From Mesotoga sp. BH458_6_3_2_1 (lineage in GTDB: Bacteria; Thermotogota; Thermotogae; Petrotogales; Kosmotogaceae), in assembly GCF_003664995.1 (NCBI RefSeq), contig NZ_JFHL01000005.1, forward strand, positions 163,409 to 227,408: a stretch of DNA of 64,000 bases, given 5' to 3'. A program made the translations under genes and the position numbers. Positions 26,913 to 36,122 of the stretch are shown here, in pieces. Numbering within the stretch: position 1 is the first letter of the stretch; each line of letters opens with the position of its first letter. The notes below the pieces were generated by a model, which saw only the letters and a program-made list of their open reading frames with translations, made no database searches and was not told the DNA's origin.

Positions 26913-28652
26913 CTATATTATGCCTGAGGCAATAAGAACCCAGATAGATATTCCAAGCGCAGCAAGCGAACTCACTGTAGAGAGTATCAACCAGGGTGAA
27001 GTCTTCTTCTGAAGAGCCTCAACATCCTGCTTTGTTGCCGCGTCGATTGTCGCGCTGTTTATCTCGGCGACTCTATCAGAGAGATTGACGATCACGGGCT
27101 GAGTCTCAAGATCGGCGATCTTGAGGTATCTCTCAAGGTTGACCACCGTAGTGTTCAGTCTTGATTCCAGTGAATCCGTTCTCGTTTTGAGCGCTTTAAT
27201 TTCGCTTTCATTCTTTCCAAGCTGCGTATTCACCGTATCCATGCCAAGTGAAATTTTGGAAAGACTTGCTTCGACTGAGGCATTGAGCATATTCATGCTT
27301 TCGTTCATTCGAGCCTCCAGATCGGCAAGACTTGCCTGATTGGCTGTGAAATCCTTTGCTTGCTGGTCGGTGAGAGCGTTGAACTTGGAATTCAGCGCTG
27401 TCAGGTCGCTCCTGAGGGAAGAGACAGTGCTCACAGAAGACTTTACAGAAGCGAGCTCGTTCTCATGAATAGTCACAATTTCATTTATTGCATTGATGCT
27501 TCTCTGCAGATTTCCTATGTCGCCCTTGATAATTCCTGTTTCAGATGAGAAGTCCTTCCTGAGGGTCTCGATGTCCTTTATGAGTAATTCATTGCTGCTC
27601 TTGACTTTAGCAAGTTCATCTATGCCCGCGTAAAGGTTAAGGTTGGCCTTAAGATCAGTCTTCGTGACATAATTCTGCAGGTCTCCGATCTTCGCGTAGT
27701 CGGAAGTAATCGTGTTAACTCTCGCCGAAAGCTCGTCCAGCTTGCTGGTTGCTTCGGCCGGCAGCTTCATGTTTTGTATCTGGCTCTCGAGAGAAGCTAT
27801 CTTATTCTGAAGATCTCTTACACTCAAGACATCACCGGAAATAGTTGTCATCGACTCTCTGATTGATGCGATCTCCATAGCATTTGTAGAAGCTCTGTTT
27901 GTTATTGTGCTGAGCTTTGCGTCATAGTCGCTTAGAGAGTTGGATAGTGACCTTACCGTGGAGTCCAGAGTAGAGATCGCTCTTTCGTTAGAAGAGAGAG
28001 AGCTCTGTATTGTGCTGATGTTTCCACTCAGCGTGTCGACTCTCCTGACTGCGTCGTTTACTCTCGATTCCATGACAGAAAGACTCGACATGTTATTCTG
28101 AACATTCTGGACGTCGCCAGCAAGAGTGTCGAGTTTCTTTGTCGTGAGCGAAAGATCTTCGACGAATTTCATGATCTGTTGCCTGAGTGATTCTACGGTA
28201 CTCTGAGAAACACTTCCGTTGGTCGAAATACCAAGCGAAGCGATTCTGTTTTCCAGAGCCGTTATTCTCAGTTGAAGATCCATGGTATCGATCAATCTTC
28301 CGGTGGAATCCGTCAACGCAAGTTCGAGAGCCTCGAGTCGCGACATTACCGTTCCGTCTACCGCACCAACCTGAGGTACGGTTCCCTGCATCGCGAAATT
28401 CAGTTCTACGTAATCCAGAGTTTTCTTGAGCATGACAGCTGTTTGATATCTTGTCAGCGGATCGTTACCATTGAAGTAAGTCCTGCCATCAGCCTGTACA
28501 ATTCCCGTCAAAATACCCAGGTCAGATAGTTTCATCACCGCATCATAAGCCCAGTGATTCGAACTGACGTCAACATAGTTAACGGCAGCTACTGCTGAAG
28601 TGAATGCCAGACCGAGAATAAGCAGTGAGGCAAGTAAAAGTTTCATTTTCAA
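26913..28652 (-). CDS. SLH-domain, coiled-coil envelope protein (Omp-alpha-like toga spacer)
   Basis: Envelope spacer of the Thermotoga Omp-alpha type (579 aa). Signal peptide (1-22), one SLH domain (about 25-85: YVDVSSNHWAYDAVMKLSD then ITGIV-like and LTRYQTAVMLKK), some 450 residues of heptad-rich coiled coil, and a C-terminal hydrophobic anchor (WLILSTVSSLAALGISIWVLI). In the known family member a rod bridges cell body and outer toga, with the SLH end at the cell wall and the anchor in the outer membrane. TTG 28652 is chosen because GGGGAGG lies 8 nt upstream; the ATG two codons on is 14 nt away. Monocistronic with a strong terminator, which suits an abundant protein. Confidence 0.88.
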   Translation of the reverse strand: MKMKLLLASLLILGLAFTSAVAAVNYVDVSSNHWAYDAVMKLSDLGILTGIVQADGRTYFNGNDPLTRYQTAVMLKKTLDYVELNFAMQGTVPQVGAVDGTVMSRLEALELALTDSTGRLIDTMDLQLRITALENRIASLGISTNGSVSQSTVESLRQQIMKFVEDLSLTTKKLDTLAGDVQNVQNNMSSLSVMESRVNDAVRRVDTLSGNISTIQSSLSSNERAISTLDSTVRSLSNSLSDYDAKLSTITNRASTNAMEIASIRESMTTISGDVLSVRDLQNKIASLESQIQNMKLPAEATSKLDELSARVNTITSDYAKIGDLQNYVTKTDLKANLNLYAGIDELAKVKSSNELLIKDIETLRKDFSSETGIIKGDIGNLQRSINAINEIVTIHENELASVKSSVSTVSSLRSDLTALNSKFNALTDQQAKDFTANQASLADLEARMNESMNMLNASVEASLSKISLGMDTVNTQLGKNESEIKALKTRTDSLESRLNTTVVNLERYLKIADLETQPVIVNLSDRVAEINSATIDAATKQDVEALQKKTSPWLILSTVSSLAALGISIWVLIASGII

Positions 28653-28705
28653 TTTCTACACCTCCCCGAAGGAAATATTCTAAATGATTCTACCACAAAT
28701 CGAGA

Positions 28706-28734
28706 TTCCATCCTAGAAATTGGCGTGGTAATAT
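28706..28734 (+). promoter_or_regulatory. Putative promoter of the aspS operon
   Basis: TTCCAT (28706-28711), 17-bp spacer, TAATAT (28729-28734), about 24 nt before the TTG start of aspS, in the divergent region with the SLH gene. Confidence 0.45.
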
Positions 28735-28757
28735 TATCTCTGTGGGAGGTGTTGGAG

Positions 28758-30530
28758 TTGAAAAAGAGAACACACACATGTGGCGAATTGAGGGCTTCCG
28801 ACACGGGCAAGACAGTAACTATTAACGGCTGGGTTGACCGTATAAGGGATCTTGGTGGAATAAAGTTCATTCAGGTTAGAGATAGATATGGTATTACGCA
28901 GGTTGTCTTTGATCCTCAGGACGAGGAGCTTTACAGCCATGCCCTTAAGCTTGGAAATGAGTTTTGCATAACGGTAACTGGATCCGTAAGAGGGAGGCCG
29001 AACGATGCGATAAATCGCAAACTTCCCACGGGAGAGATTGAGATTCTCGCTTCTGAAATGGAACTTCTCTCGGACGCTGAAGTGCCTCCGATTTACATAA
29101 ACATTGATGAAGAGTCTTCCGAAGAGATGCATCTTCGTTACAGGTACCTAGATCTCAGGCGTCCTAAAATGCAGAGAAATATGTTGACTCGGCACAGATT
29201 CGTTCAGGCCGTGAGGGAATACTTGAACAAGAACGGGTTTGTTGATGTTGAAACGCCGATTCTCGGTAAATCCACTCCCGAAGGAGCAAGAGACTTTTTG
29301 GTTCCGTCTAGGCTGAAGCCCGGAAAGTTCTATGCTCTTCCACAATCACCTCAGATCTTCAAGCAACTGCTTATGGTCTCTGGCTTTGACAGATACTATC
29401 AGATTGCGAAATGCTTCCGGGATGAAGACTTTAGGGCGGACAGACAGCCGGAGTTCACTCAGATAGATGTTGAGATGTCCTTCGCAGACGAAGAAGACGT
29501 CTTTTCGATGGCAGAGGGTTTGATGAAGCATGCCTTCCATGAAGCGGCCTCCGCCGAGATAAAAACTCCCTTCAAGCGTTTCACTTATGAGGAAGTAATC
29601 GATCTTTACGGGAGCGACAAACCAGATACGAGATACGGAATGGAAATCAGAGATATGAGCGATTTGTTCACGGAAACGACTTTCAAAGTTATCGGTGACG
29701 CAATCGATAGAGAAGAAAGAATAAAGGGATTTCTCGTTAAAGGGAAGGCCGAACGCTTCTCCCGCAAGAAACTGGACGAGTACACTGCCTTTGCCAAGGA
29801 AAGCGGTCTGGGCGGTCTTATGTGGGCGAAGGTGGAGAACGATGGATTGAAATCATCGATATTGAAGCACTGTCCAGATGAGCTTGCGCGAGTGAGTTCC
29901 TTGCTGAAGGCGGAAGAAGGGGACCTCATTCTCTTCAGCATCGGAGAAAGTACTTCACTCTCGAAGGCCCTTGGCCAGATTAGGGGAAAAATCATCCGTG
30001 AGGAAGAGATCGAAGTCGAAGGTTTCGATTTTCTTTGGGTGACTGATTTCCCGATGTTCTCCTACAACTCGGAGGAAGGACGGATTGAGGCCGAACATCA
30101 TCCCTTCACTATGCCTGATTTAGAAGACCTCGAAAAATACGCAGAAACAGATCCGCTGAGAGTTAGATCCAAGGCTTATGATCTGGTCCTTAATGGATAC
30201 GAAGTTGCAAGTGGGTCTGTTAGAATACATCGAAGAGACATTCAGAGTAGGGTATTCGATCTCATAGGTCTAACACGTGAAGAGGCCACGGAGAAGTTCG
30301 GTTATCTTCTGGAAGCTTTCAAATTCGGTCCGCCCCCACATGCCGGGATTGCTCCCGGTCTGGACAGGATCGTTGCGATAGTAGTCGGTGCTCAGTCGAT
30401 AAGAGAGGTTATTGCTTTCCCAAAGGTGGCCAGTGGCGCAGACTTGATGACTTCTGCCCCCTCCGAGGTTTCCCGCAAGCAACTGGATCTTCTGAAGCTC
30501 CAGGTAAGAGATGCGGGGGATCAGAATTGA
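28758..30530 (+). CDS. aspS: Aspartyl-tRNA synthetase
   Basis: Bacterial-type class II synthetase (590 aa). Order: OB-fold anticodon-binding domain (GWVDRIRDLGGIKFIQVRDR), catalytic domain with the aspartate-recognition segment FLVPSRLKPGKFYALPQSPQ, motif 2 CFRDEDFRADRQPEFTQ, the bacterial GAD insertion (about 290-415), and motif 3 PHAGIAPGLDRIVAI. The presence of the insertion identifies the long bacterial form. TTG 28758 is chosen since GGAGG ends 8 nt upstream and the protein then begins LKKRTHTCGELR. It overlaps the cmk-ispH gene by 4 nt. Confidence 0.96.
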   Translation: MKKRTHTCGELRASDTGKTVTINGWVDRIRDLGGIKFIQVRDRYGITQVVFDPQDEELYSHALKLGNEFCITVTGSVRGRPNDAINRKLPTGEIEILASEMELLSDAEVPPIYINIDEESSEEMHLRYRYLDLRRPKMQRNMLTRHRFVQAVREYLNKNGFVDVETPILGKSTPEGARDFLVPSRLKPGKFYALPQSPQIFKQLLMVSGFDRYYQIAKCFRDEDFRADRQPEFTQIDVEMSFADEEDVFSMAEGLMKHAFHEAASAEIKTPFKRFTYEEVIDLYGSDKPDTRYGMEIRDMSDLFTETTFKVIGDAIDREERIKGFLVKGKAERFSRKKLDEYTAFAKESGLGGLMWAKVENDGLKSSILKHCPDELARVSSLLKAEEGDLILFSIGESTSLSKALGQIRGKIIREEEIEVEGFDFLWVTDFPMFSYNSEEGRIEAEHHPFTMPDLEDLEKYAETDPLRVRSKAYDLVLNGYEVASGSVRIHRRDIQSRVFDLIGLTREEATEKFGYLLEAFKFGPPPHAGIAPGLDRIVAIVVGAQSIREVIAFPKVASGADLMTSAPSEVSRKQLDLLKLQVRDAGDQN

Positions 30531-32050
30531 GGATTGCGATTGACGGACCTGCCGGATCGGGCAAATCGACCGTCGCGAGATTAGTCGCTTCAAGTCTGGA
30601 TTTTGTATATATTGACACCGGTGCAATGTACCGAGCACTCGCTTTGAAGGCAAAGAGGGCCAATGTAGTTTTTTCGGATCACAATTCAATGGCCGAGCTA
30701 ATGAGCCACACGTACTTCTCGCTTTCTGATTCGGGAATCACGCTCGATGGAAATCCCCTGGGAGAAGAGATAAGGACCAGAGAGGTATCTCTACTCTCTT
30801 CGGACATTGCCAAGTATCCTTATGTGAGAGACTTTCTTACGGATCAGCAGAGAAATCTTTCAAAACAAGGAAATGTAGTTATGGAGGGCCGTGACATTGG
30901 GACTGTGGTCATTCCCGAAGCGGAGCTGAAAATATTCCTTACGGCCTCTGCTAGCGAAAGGGCAAAGAGAAGACTTGCTCAGCTCAATGCGAGCGGCATC
31001 GAAGCAGATTTTGAGGAGATTCTCGCTGAGATCGAAAGAAGGGACCACAACGACTCGACCAGATCCGTTGCTCCTCTAAAGGCCGCTTCCGATGCCATAG
31101 AGCTTGACACGACGAACCTTACCATAGATGAAGTTGTATCCGCGATTGTCTCCCTTGCCGAGAGACGACAGAGAGTCCAGCTTGCAAGGTCAGTCGGTTT
31201 CTGCTACGGGGTGGACAGGGCCGTAAGCGAAGCGATAAAACTTCTCAAATCCGGCAAGAAGGTCTATGCAACCGGGGAGATCGTCCATAATGAAAAGGTG
31301 ATGAACGACCTGAAGGAACTTGGTCTAGAAATGATTGAAGATGGCCTTCTCTCTGAAAGACATGAGGGAATAGCAATAATCCGCGCACACGGAATCGACC
31401 CCGCATCTGAAGAGAAATTACGCCGTGTTTTCGATGAAGTAATAGACCTGACTTGTCCTATAGTGTACAATGTATTTAGCCTGGCAGTCGATCTCGAGCA
31501 GCAAGGCAACTTTGTTGTGGTATATGGGAAGAAGAATCACCCAGAAGTCACGGCTCTCTCGGGTAGACTGAATGGCTATTTGATAGTAGAGCCCGGTGAA
31601 GACTACGACTCGGTATTGAAAAAGCTAGAAGGCATCGAACGCATTGCTATCGTTTCTCAGACGACTATGAGCAGCGCCGATTTTGATAGCTTCGCTTCGT
31701 TTGTGCAGTCTAGACTTGGAGAAAGGGTGACAGTGTACAACACGATCTGTAAAGTCACTATACAGAGAGAATCTGAAGCGGAGCGACTGGCAAGAATTTC
31801 CGACACGGTTATAGTGATCGGTGGAAGAAATAGTTCTAATACAAAGAAACTAGTTAAGATAGTTGAAAGACTCGGTAAGAAGGCGCTTCACGTGACAGAT
31901 TTGAAGGATCTTCCTCGAAGTGATATGGGGAAGGTTGCTCTGATTAGCGGCACTTCAACTCCGTACGAACAAATCCAGAAGATACTGGATTACATAGACA
32001 ATAATAGGGAGGTAACCGACAATGGAAGAGAAAATGAATCGGCAAGATGA
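30527..32050 (+). CDS. Fused cytidylate kinase / HMBPP reductase (Cmk-IspH)
   Basis: Two enzymes in one 507-residue chain. Residues 1-215: CMP/dCMP kinase with P-loop DGPAGSGKST, YIDTGAMYRA and MEGRDIGTVV. Residues about 220-500: 4-hydroxy-3-methylbut-2-enyl diphosphate reductase, last step of the MEP isoprenoid pathway, with the three cluster cysteines in VGFCYGVDRA, DLTCPIVYN and NTICKVTIQ, and the conserved IVHNEKVM and IRAHGID. TTG 30527 overlaps the aspS stop, with GGGGG 7 nt upstream. The 3' end overlaps rpsA by 29 nt. The order cmk, ispH, rpsA, der is common in bacteria; here the first two are joined. No frameshift is visible. Confidence 0.93.
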   Translation: MRIAIDGPAGSGKSTVARLVASSLDFVYIDTGAMYRALALKAKRANVVFSDHNSMAELMSHTYFSLSDSGITLDGNPLGEEIRTREVSLLSSDIAKYPYVRDFLTDQQRNLSKQGNVVMEGRDIGTVVIPEAELKIFLTASASERAKRRLAQLNASGIEADFEEILAEIERRDHNDSTRSVAPLKAASDAIELDTTNLTIDEVVSAIVSLAERRQRVQLARSVGFCYGVDRAVSEAIKLLKSGKKVYATGEIVHNEKVMNDLKELGLEMIEDGLLSERHEGIAIIRAHGIDPASEEKLRRVFDEVIDLTCPIVYNVFSLAVDLEQQGNFVVVYGKKNHPEVTALSGRLNGYLIVEPGEDYDSVLKKLEGIERIAIVSQTTMSSADFDSFASFVQSRLGERVTVYNTICKVTIQRESEAERLARISDTVIVIGGRNSSNTKKLVKIVERLGKKALHVTDLKDLPRSDMGKVALISGTSTPYEQIQKILDYIDNNREVTDNGRENESAR

Positions 32051-33743
32051 AAACCTGAGCATGGAGGAGATATTTGAACAGATGGATGTTTCCTCAGTAA
32101 GGAAGGGCAGTAGAAAGGATGCAGAGGTTTTCTCCGTCCAGCCAGATGGCTTGATGGTGATAATGGACGGGAAGCTCGATGGGTTCGTTCCCTCGGATCA
32201 GCTGGTAAATGATATTGAAGAGTACAACGTTGGAGATAAGATAGAAGTCATGGTCATAAAGACCAACGAAGAAGAAGGTAGAAGTACGGTCTCCGAGAAA
32301 AGAGTGCACGCTAGACAGGCAGTTAGCAAGGTGGAAAAGGCTTACAGAGAAGGCAAAGCGATAGACGGAAAGATTGTTTCCGAGACAAACGCAGGATACA
32401 ACGTAAGGCTTGTTAAGAGTGTCCCGGCCTTTCTTCCCGGCTCCGAATCTGGAATAAGAAAGGGCGACCCCGCACCTGAAGGAACTATGAAGTTCAAGGT
32501 CATAAGATTCAAGAGGCAGAGAAACGGCATCAACGTGGTTGTTTCACTTCGCGCGTTCCAGGAAGAGGCAATTAAGGCTTACTTCCAGACTATTGAAGTC
32601 GGTCAGGAACTTGAAGGAACGGTCGAGTCGATAAAGAACTTTGGAGCTTTTGTCAAGCTGAACGACAATGTGACCGCGCTGATTCCCGCCTCGGAAATGA
32701 GCTGGGATGCCAGTGTGAGAATAAGTGATCTTCTCAAGCCCGGCCAGACAGTGAAGACGAAGGTCATAGGCATAGATGAAAAGGAGAAGAAGATATCCCT
32801 TTCTCTGAAACAGATGAGTGAGGATCCCTGGTCGACGCTCAGCGAGAGGTACGAGGTCGATTCGACTGTCGTTGGCACTGTGAAGAACATTACGCCGTTC
32901 GGCTTCTTCGTCTCACTAGAGCCCGGAGTAGAGGGTCTAGTCCACATATCGGAGGTCTTCTGGGGAAATATCAAGAAGGATCTGAAGAGCGTTGTTGAAG
33001 TGGGAGACGAAGTGAAGGTAAACATCAAGGAGATAAACGAGGAGAAGAGAACGCTTTCTCTATCTTACAGAGAAGCGATGGGCGACCCCTGGGAAAGCAT
33101 CGGAGACAAGTACAAGGAAGGGGACATTCTGAAGGCCAAGACGGCGAAGGTCCTTCCCACCGGCGTTATTCTCGAGCTGGAAGAGTATGTTTCGGGTTTT
33201 GTTCCCGTCTCGGAAGTCTCATGGAACTTCGTGGACAGGATAGAAGATGTGGTAAAAGAGGGCGACGAAATAGATATCAAGATACTCTCCATAGACAGGG
33301 TCAACAGAAGAATGAGACTTAGTATCAAACAGGCAACTTCCGATCCCTGGGAAAAGGTTTCCGAAGAACTTTCCGTTGGCGATCACGTTACCGGTACTGT
33401 CACCAGATTAACGAAGTCCGGTGCGATAATAATGATCGATTCCTACGGAGTCGAGGCATTCCTGCCAGTTTCTCAGGTCTCTCTCGAGAGAACCGAAAAC
33501 ATCGAAGACTCGGTAGAAGTTGGCAAACACGATCAGTTCAAAATAATCAGACTGGTTTACGATCCCGATAACGACACTAGAAACATGGTTGTTTCTATAA
33601 GGCAGCTAATAAAAGACAAAGAAGCCGCCGAAACCGAAAAGGTCCTTAAGGATCTAAACGGAAATGGAAGCGGAACAGTCAGCTCCAACAGCCTCGGAGA
33701 AATGATCAAGAATCAGCTTGAGGAAGAAGGAGAAAGCCTCTAG
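32022..33743 (+). CDS. rpsA: Ribosomal protein S1 (six S1 motifs)
   Basis: RNA-binding S1 protein (573 aa) that helps mRNA reach the 30S subunit. Six S1/OB repeats at about 29-95, 112-180, 195-265, 281-353, 368-438 and 454-528. Repeats three and four are the most canonical (GTVESIKNFGAFVKL, GTVKNITPFGFFVSL ending GLVHISE). The N-terminal pair is divergent, as in S1 where those repeats bind the ribosome. ATG 32022 lies 9 nt after GGGAGG, inside the ispH coding region, so the genes overlap by 29 nt. Six repeats match the E. coli-type number. Confidence 0.92.
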   Translation: MEEKMNRQDENLSMEEIFEQMDVSSVRKGSRKDAEVFSVQPDGLMVIMDGKLDGFVPSDQLVNDIEEYNVGDKIEVMVIKTNEEEGRSTVSEKRVHARQAVSKVEKAYREGKAIDGKIVSETNAGYNVRLVKSVPAFLPGSESGIRKGDPAPEGTMKFKVIRFKRQRNGINVVVSLRAFQEEAIKAYFQTIEVGQELEGTVESIKNFGAFVKLNDNVTALIPASEMSWDASVRISDLLKPGQTVKTKVIGIDEKEKKISLSLKQMSEDPWSTLSERYEVDSTVVGTVKNITPFGFFVSLEPGVEGLVHISEVFWGNIKKDLKSVVEVGDEVKVNIKEINEEKRTLSLSYREAMGDPWESIGDKYKEGDILKAKTAKVLPTGVILELEEYVSGFVPVSEVSWNFVDRIEDVVKEGDEIDIKILSIDRVNRRMRLSIKQATSDPWEKVSEELSVGDHVTGTVTRLTKSGAIIMIDSYGVEAFLPVSQVSLERTENIEDSVEVGKHDQFKIIRLVYDPDNDTRNMVVSIRQLIKDKEAAETEKVLKDLNGNGSGTVSSNSLGEMIKNQLEEEGESL

Positions 33744-35068
33744 TGGCCACCGTCCTCATTATTGGACGACCAAATGTAGGAAAGTCAACTTTATTCAATA
33801 GACTTGTAGGTGGTAGGAGAGCCATAGTAGATGATATTCCCGGTGTTACACGTGATTTCACTGTGGGAAGAGTCGAATGGCAGCAGCGTACCTTTCAGCT
33901 TGTCGATACTTGCGGCCTTTTTGAGAATCCGGAGAACATAGTTGAAGAGAAGATGAAAGAGGTCACCCTCGAACTTTTGAGCGAGGGTGATCTTATTCTC
34001 TTTGTGGTGGACGGAAGACACGGCCTTACCAGCGCAGATATTGAGCTGGCAGACTACTTGAGAAAACAGCGTTTGCACGTTGTTTTCGTTGCCAACAAGG
34101 TTGAGAATCCCGACTCCTTTTACTCCAGTGTCGGGAATGAGATCTTTTCACTCGGTTTCGGTGACCCTATAAAAGTATCTTCTGCTCACGGTTTGAATAT
34201 CGACATACTCTTGGACGAGATCTTTGATCGTCTCGTCGCTCTCGGTCATTCTATCGAACTGGAAGACAATGATGAATCTGGACTGAAAATCGCGATTGTC
34301 GGAAAGCCCAACGCTGGAAAGTCCTCGATATTCAACTGGATTGTAGGCAGTCCTAGAAGTCTTGTGACGGAGGTTTCCGGCACAACACGCGACACAGTCG
34401 ATGAAACGGTTGTAATTGATGACATACCCATAACCTTCATCGACACCGCGGGCATAAGGAAGAAGTCCAAAGTCAAGGTAATGAACGTAGAATACTACAG
34501 CGTAATGAGAGCCATCGATGCACTTGAAAGATCGGACATCATCATTATGGTAATCGATTCCGCCGATGGGATAGGCAATCAGGATCAGCGCATCGCAGGC
34601 CTTGCTGAAAAGAATGGAAAGGCGACAATCGCGGTCTTCAACAAGTGCGACCTTGTCGATGACAGAAGGAGAAAGGCGCTGTCGAGGACATTCAAACAAG
34701 ATCTGTACTTCATTGACTACAGTCCAGTTGTCTTCACTTCGACCCTGACTGGGGAAGGTATGGATGAACTGCTGGACAACATTATGCTGGTAACGAAGAA
34801 GATAGATCTCAGGATACCTACCGGTCTCCTCAATACGCTTCTACAGAGATACTCCGAGGGAACCCCGGCACCGGGGAAAGGCAAGAAACGCGGAAAAATC
34901 TACTACGGAGCTCAAATTGCCGGCCGTCCCCCAATAATAATGCTGAATGTCAATGATCCTGCCCTCTTCACGGAGCCTTACCTGCGAGGAATTAGAAATT
35001 CTATTCGACTGAATTTCGATCCATTCGATGGAACTCCAATCTTCTTGAAACTCAGGAGAAAGAGATGA
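33743..35068 (+). CDS. der: GTPase Der (EngA), ribosome assembly
   Basis: Double-GTPase needed for 50S subunit maturation (441 aa). First G domain: P-loop GRPNVGKST, DTCGLFE, NKVE. Second: GKPNAGKSS, DTAGIRKKSKV, NKCD. A C-terminal KH-like domain follows (IPTGLLNTLLQRYSEG to NPPALFT-like region). GTG 33743 overlaps the rpsA stop by one base, and GGAG is about 10 nt upstream. The 3' end overlaps plsY by 4 nt. Confidence 0.96.
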   Translation: MATVLIIGRPNVGKSTLFNRLVGGRRAIVDDIPGVTRDFTVGRVEWQQRTFQLVDTCGLFENPENIVEEKMKEVTLELLSEGDLILFVVDGRHGLTSADIELADYLRKQRLHVVFVANKVENPDSFYSSVGNEIFSLGFGDPIKVSSAHGLNIDILLDEIFDRLVALGHSIELEDNDESGLKIAIVGKPNAGKSSIFNWIVGSPRSLVTEVSGTTRDTVDETVVIDDIPITFIDTAGIRKKSKVKVMNVEYYSVMRAIDALERSDIIIMVIDSADGIGNQDQRIAGLAEKNGKATIAVFNKCDLVDDRRRKALSRTFKQDLYFIDYSPVVFTSTLTGEGMDELLDNIMLVTKKIDLRIPTGLLNTLLQRYSEGTPAPGKGKKRGKIYYGAQIAGRPPIIMLNVNDPALFTEPYLRGIRNSIRLNFDPFDGTPIFLKLRRKR

Positions 35069-35688
35069 AGTACGTATTATTCGCACTCATAGGATACGTA
35101 ATGGGTTCTATACCATTCAGTTTCATCGTTCCGCTCGTTCGTGGCGTGAACATAACTAAAGTTGGGAGCGGTAACGTCGGTGGAACGAATGTATTGAGAA
35201 GCATGGGTGGCTATGCGGGGGCCGTCGCTATGATCCTTGACGGCCTCAAGGCCTTCATACCAGTAATAATTGCCCGTGGAGTCTTCGGGGTCTCTCTCGC
35301 CGAGGGAATGATGATCGGTTTTTTCGCAGCTGTCGGTCATAGCTATTCGATATTTCTGAAGTTCAGAGGCGGCAAGGCAGTGGCCTGCACGGTGGGAACG
35401 CTTTCTGGAACTCTACCCTGGTACGTCGCCGTCTTCTTCGGAATCTGGATTCCTATAGTCCTTGTAACGCAGTATGTATCCTTGGGATCGGTACTTGCTC
35501 TTGGAATTCTTTCAGGCATCCTCTTCTTGACGGAAGGCTATGCGGTTGGTCTATGGATGCTAGCCTTCTTCGGTTTTTCACTGTTCAGACACAGGAAAAA
35601 CGTTGCTGCACTTTTCAGGGGCGAGGAGAGAAAGACAGATCTAATCGCCGCCTTCAAAAGAAAACACAACGAAATGAAAAATCGTTAG
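35065..35688 (+). CDS. plsY: Acyl-phosphate:glycerol-3-phosphate acyltransferase PlsY
   Basis: Integral membrane enzyme starting phospholipid synthesis (207 aa). Five hydrophobic helices, with the three conserved cytoplasmic motifs: GSIPFSFIV, the GSGNVGGTNVLRSMG loop that binds glycerol phosphate, and GHSYSIFLKFRGGKAVA. The C-terminal tail is basic. The start overlaps der as ATGA. It is the last gene of the aspS-to-plsY run; no clear terminator follows. Confidence 0.95.
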   Translation: MKYVLFALIGYVMGSIPFSFIVPLVRGVNITKVGSGNVGGTNVLRSMGGYAGAVAMILDGLKAFIPVIIARGVFGVSLAEGMMIGFFAAVGHSYSIFLKFRGGKAVACTVGTLSGTLPWYVAVFFGIWIPIVLVTQYVSLGSVLALGILSGILFLTEGYAVGLWMLAFFGFSLFRHRKNVAALFRGEERKTDLIAAFKRKHNEMKNR

Positions 35689-35899
35689 GCTCATTTGCAG
35701 GAAGCAGGAAGAACTCTGAAATTTACGTGACTTTTTAGAATCTGTTCTTCCTTCTTGGTAATGGTCAAGAAGAATTACATAGATGCCGGATCGCGGTCCG
35801 TTATCACGTCTTAATTAGCAACTACAATCCTTAATGACCACAGCTTCTGTTCACCATACTCCAGACCCGAGACCCGCAACAATTCAGTCTTGAACTTGA
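35689..35899. other. Gene-free stretch before repeat locus 2
   Basis: No gene, RNA or clear terminator was recognised between plsY and the second dispersed-repeat copy. CGGATCGCGGTCCG (about 35787-35800) is a short palindrome. Confidence 0.45.
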
Positions 35900-36121
35900 T
35901 TCAGCATCTTGTTCTTTCTAACCCTATTCTGATAACTCGCTCACAAAGCTCCGCTTTACGCTTAAAGTCAAGGACCCGTTGATCGCTGGGAAGAACCGAG
36001 AAAAATCATTTACGAGAGTTCGCTTCGCTCACGAGAAAAAGAGAGCGACCGTCTCGCCCTCTCTTCTTATCTCGTGGGACTTCTCTCTTTTCTTTTGGCC
36101 TCCTGGCGCGTAAGCGCCAGC
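35900..36121. repeat. 222-bp dispersed repeat, copy 2
   Basis: Gap-free match to 12488-12709 in the same orientation. It also ends in CTGGCGCGTAAGCGCCAG and is followed by a hairpin array. Same-orientation copies 23.4 kb apart could recombine and delete or duplicate the intervening essential genes. Confidence 0.85.
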
Positions 36122-36122
36122 C

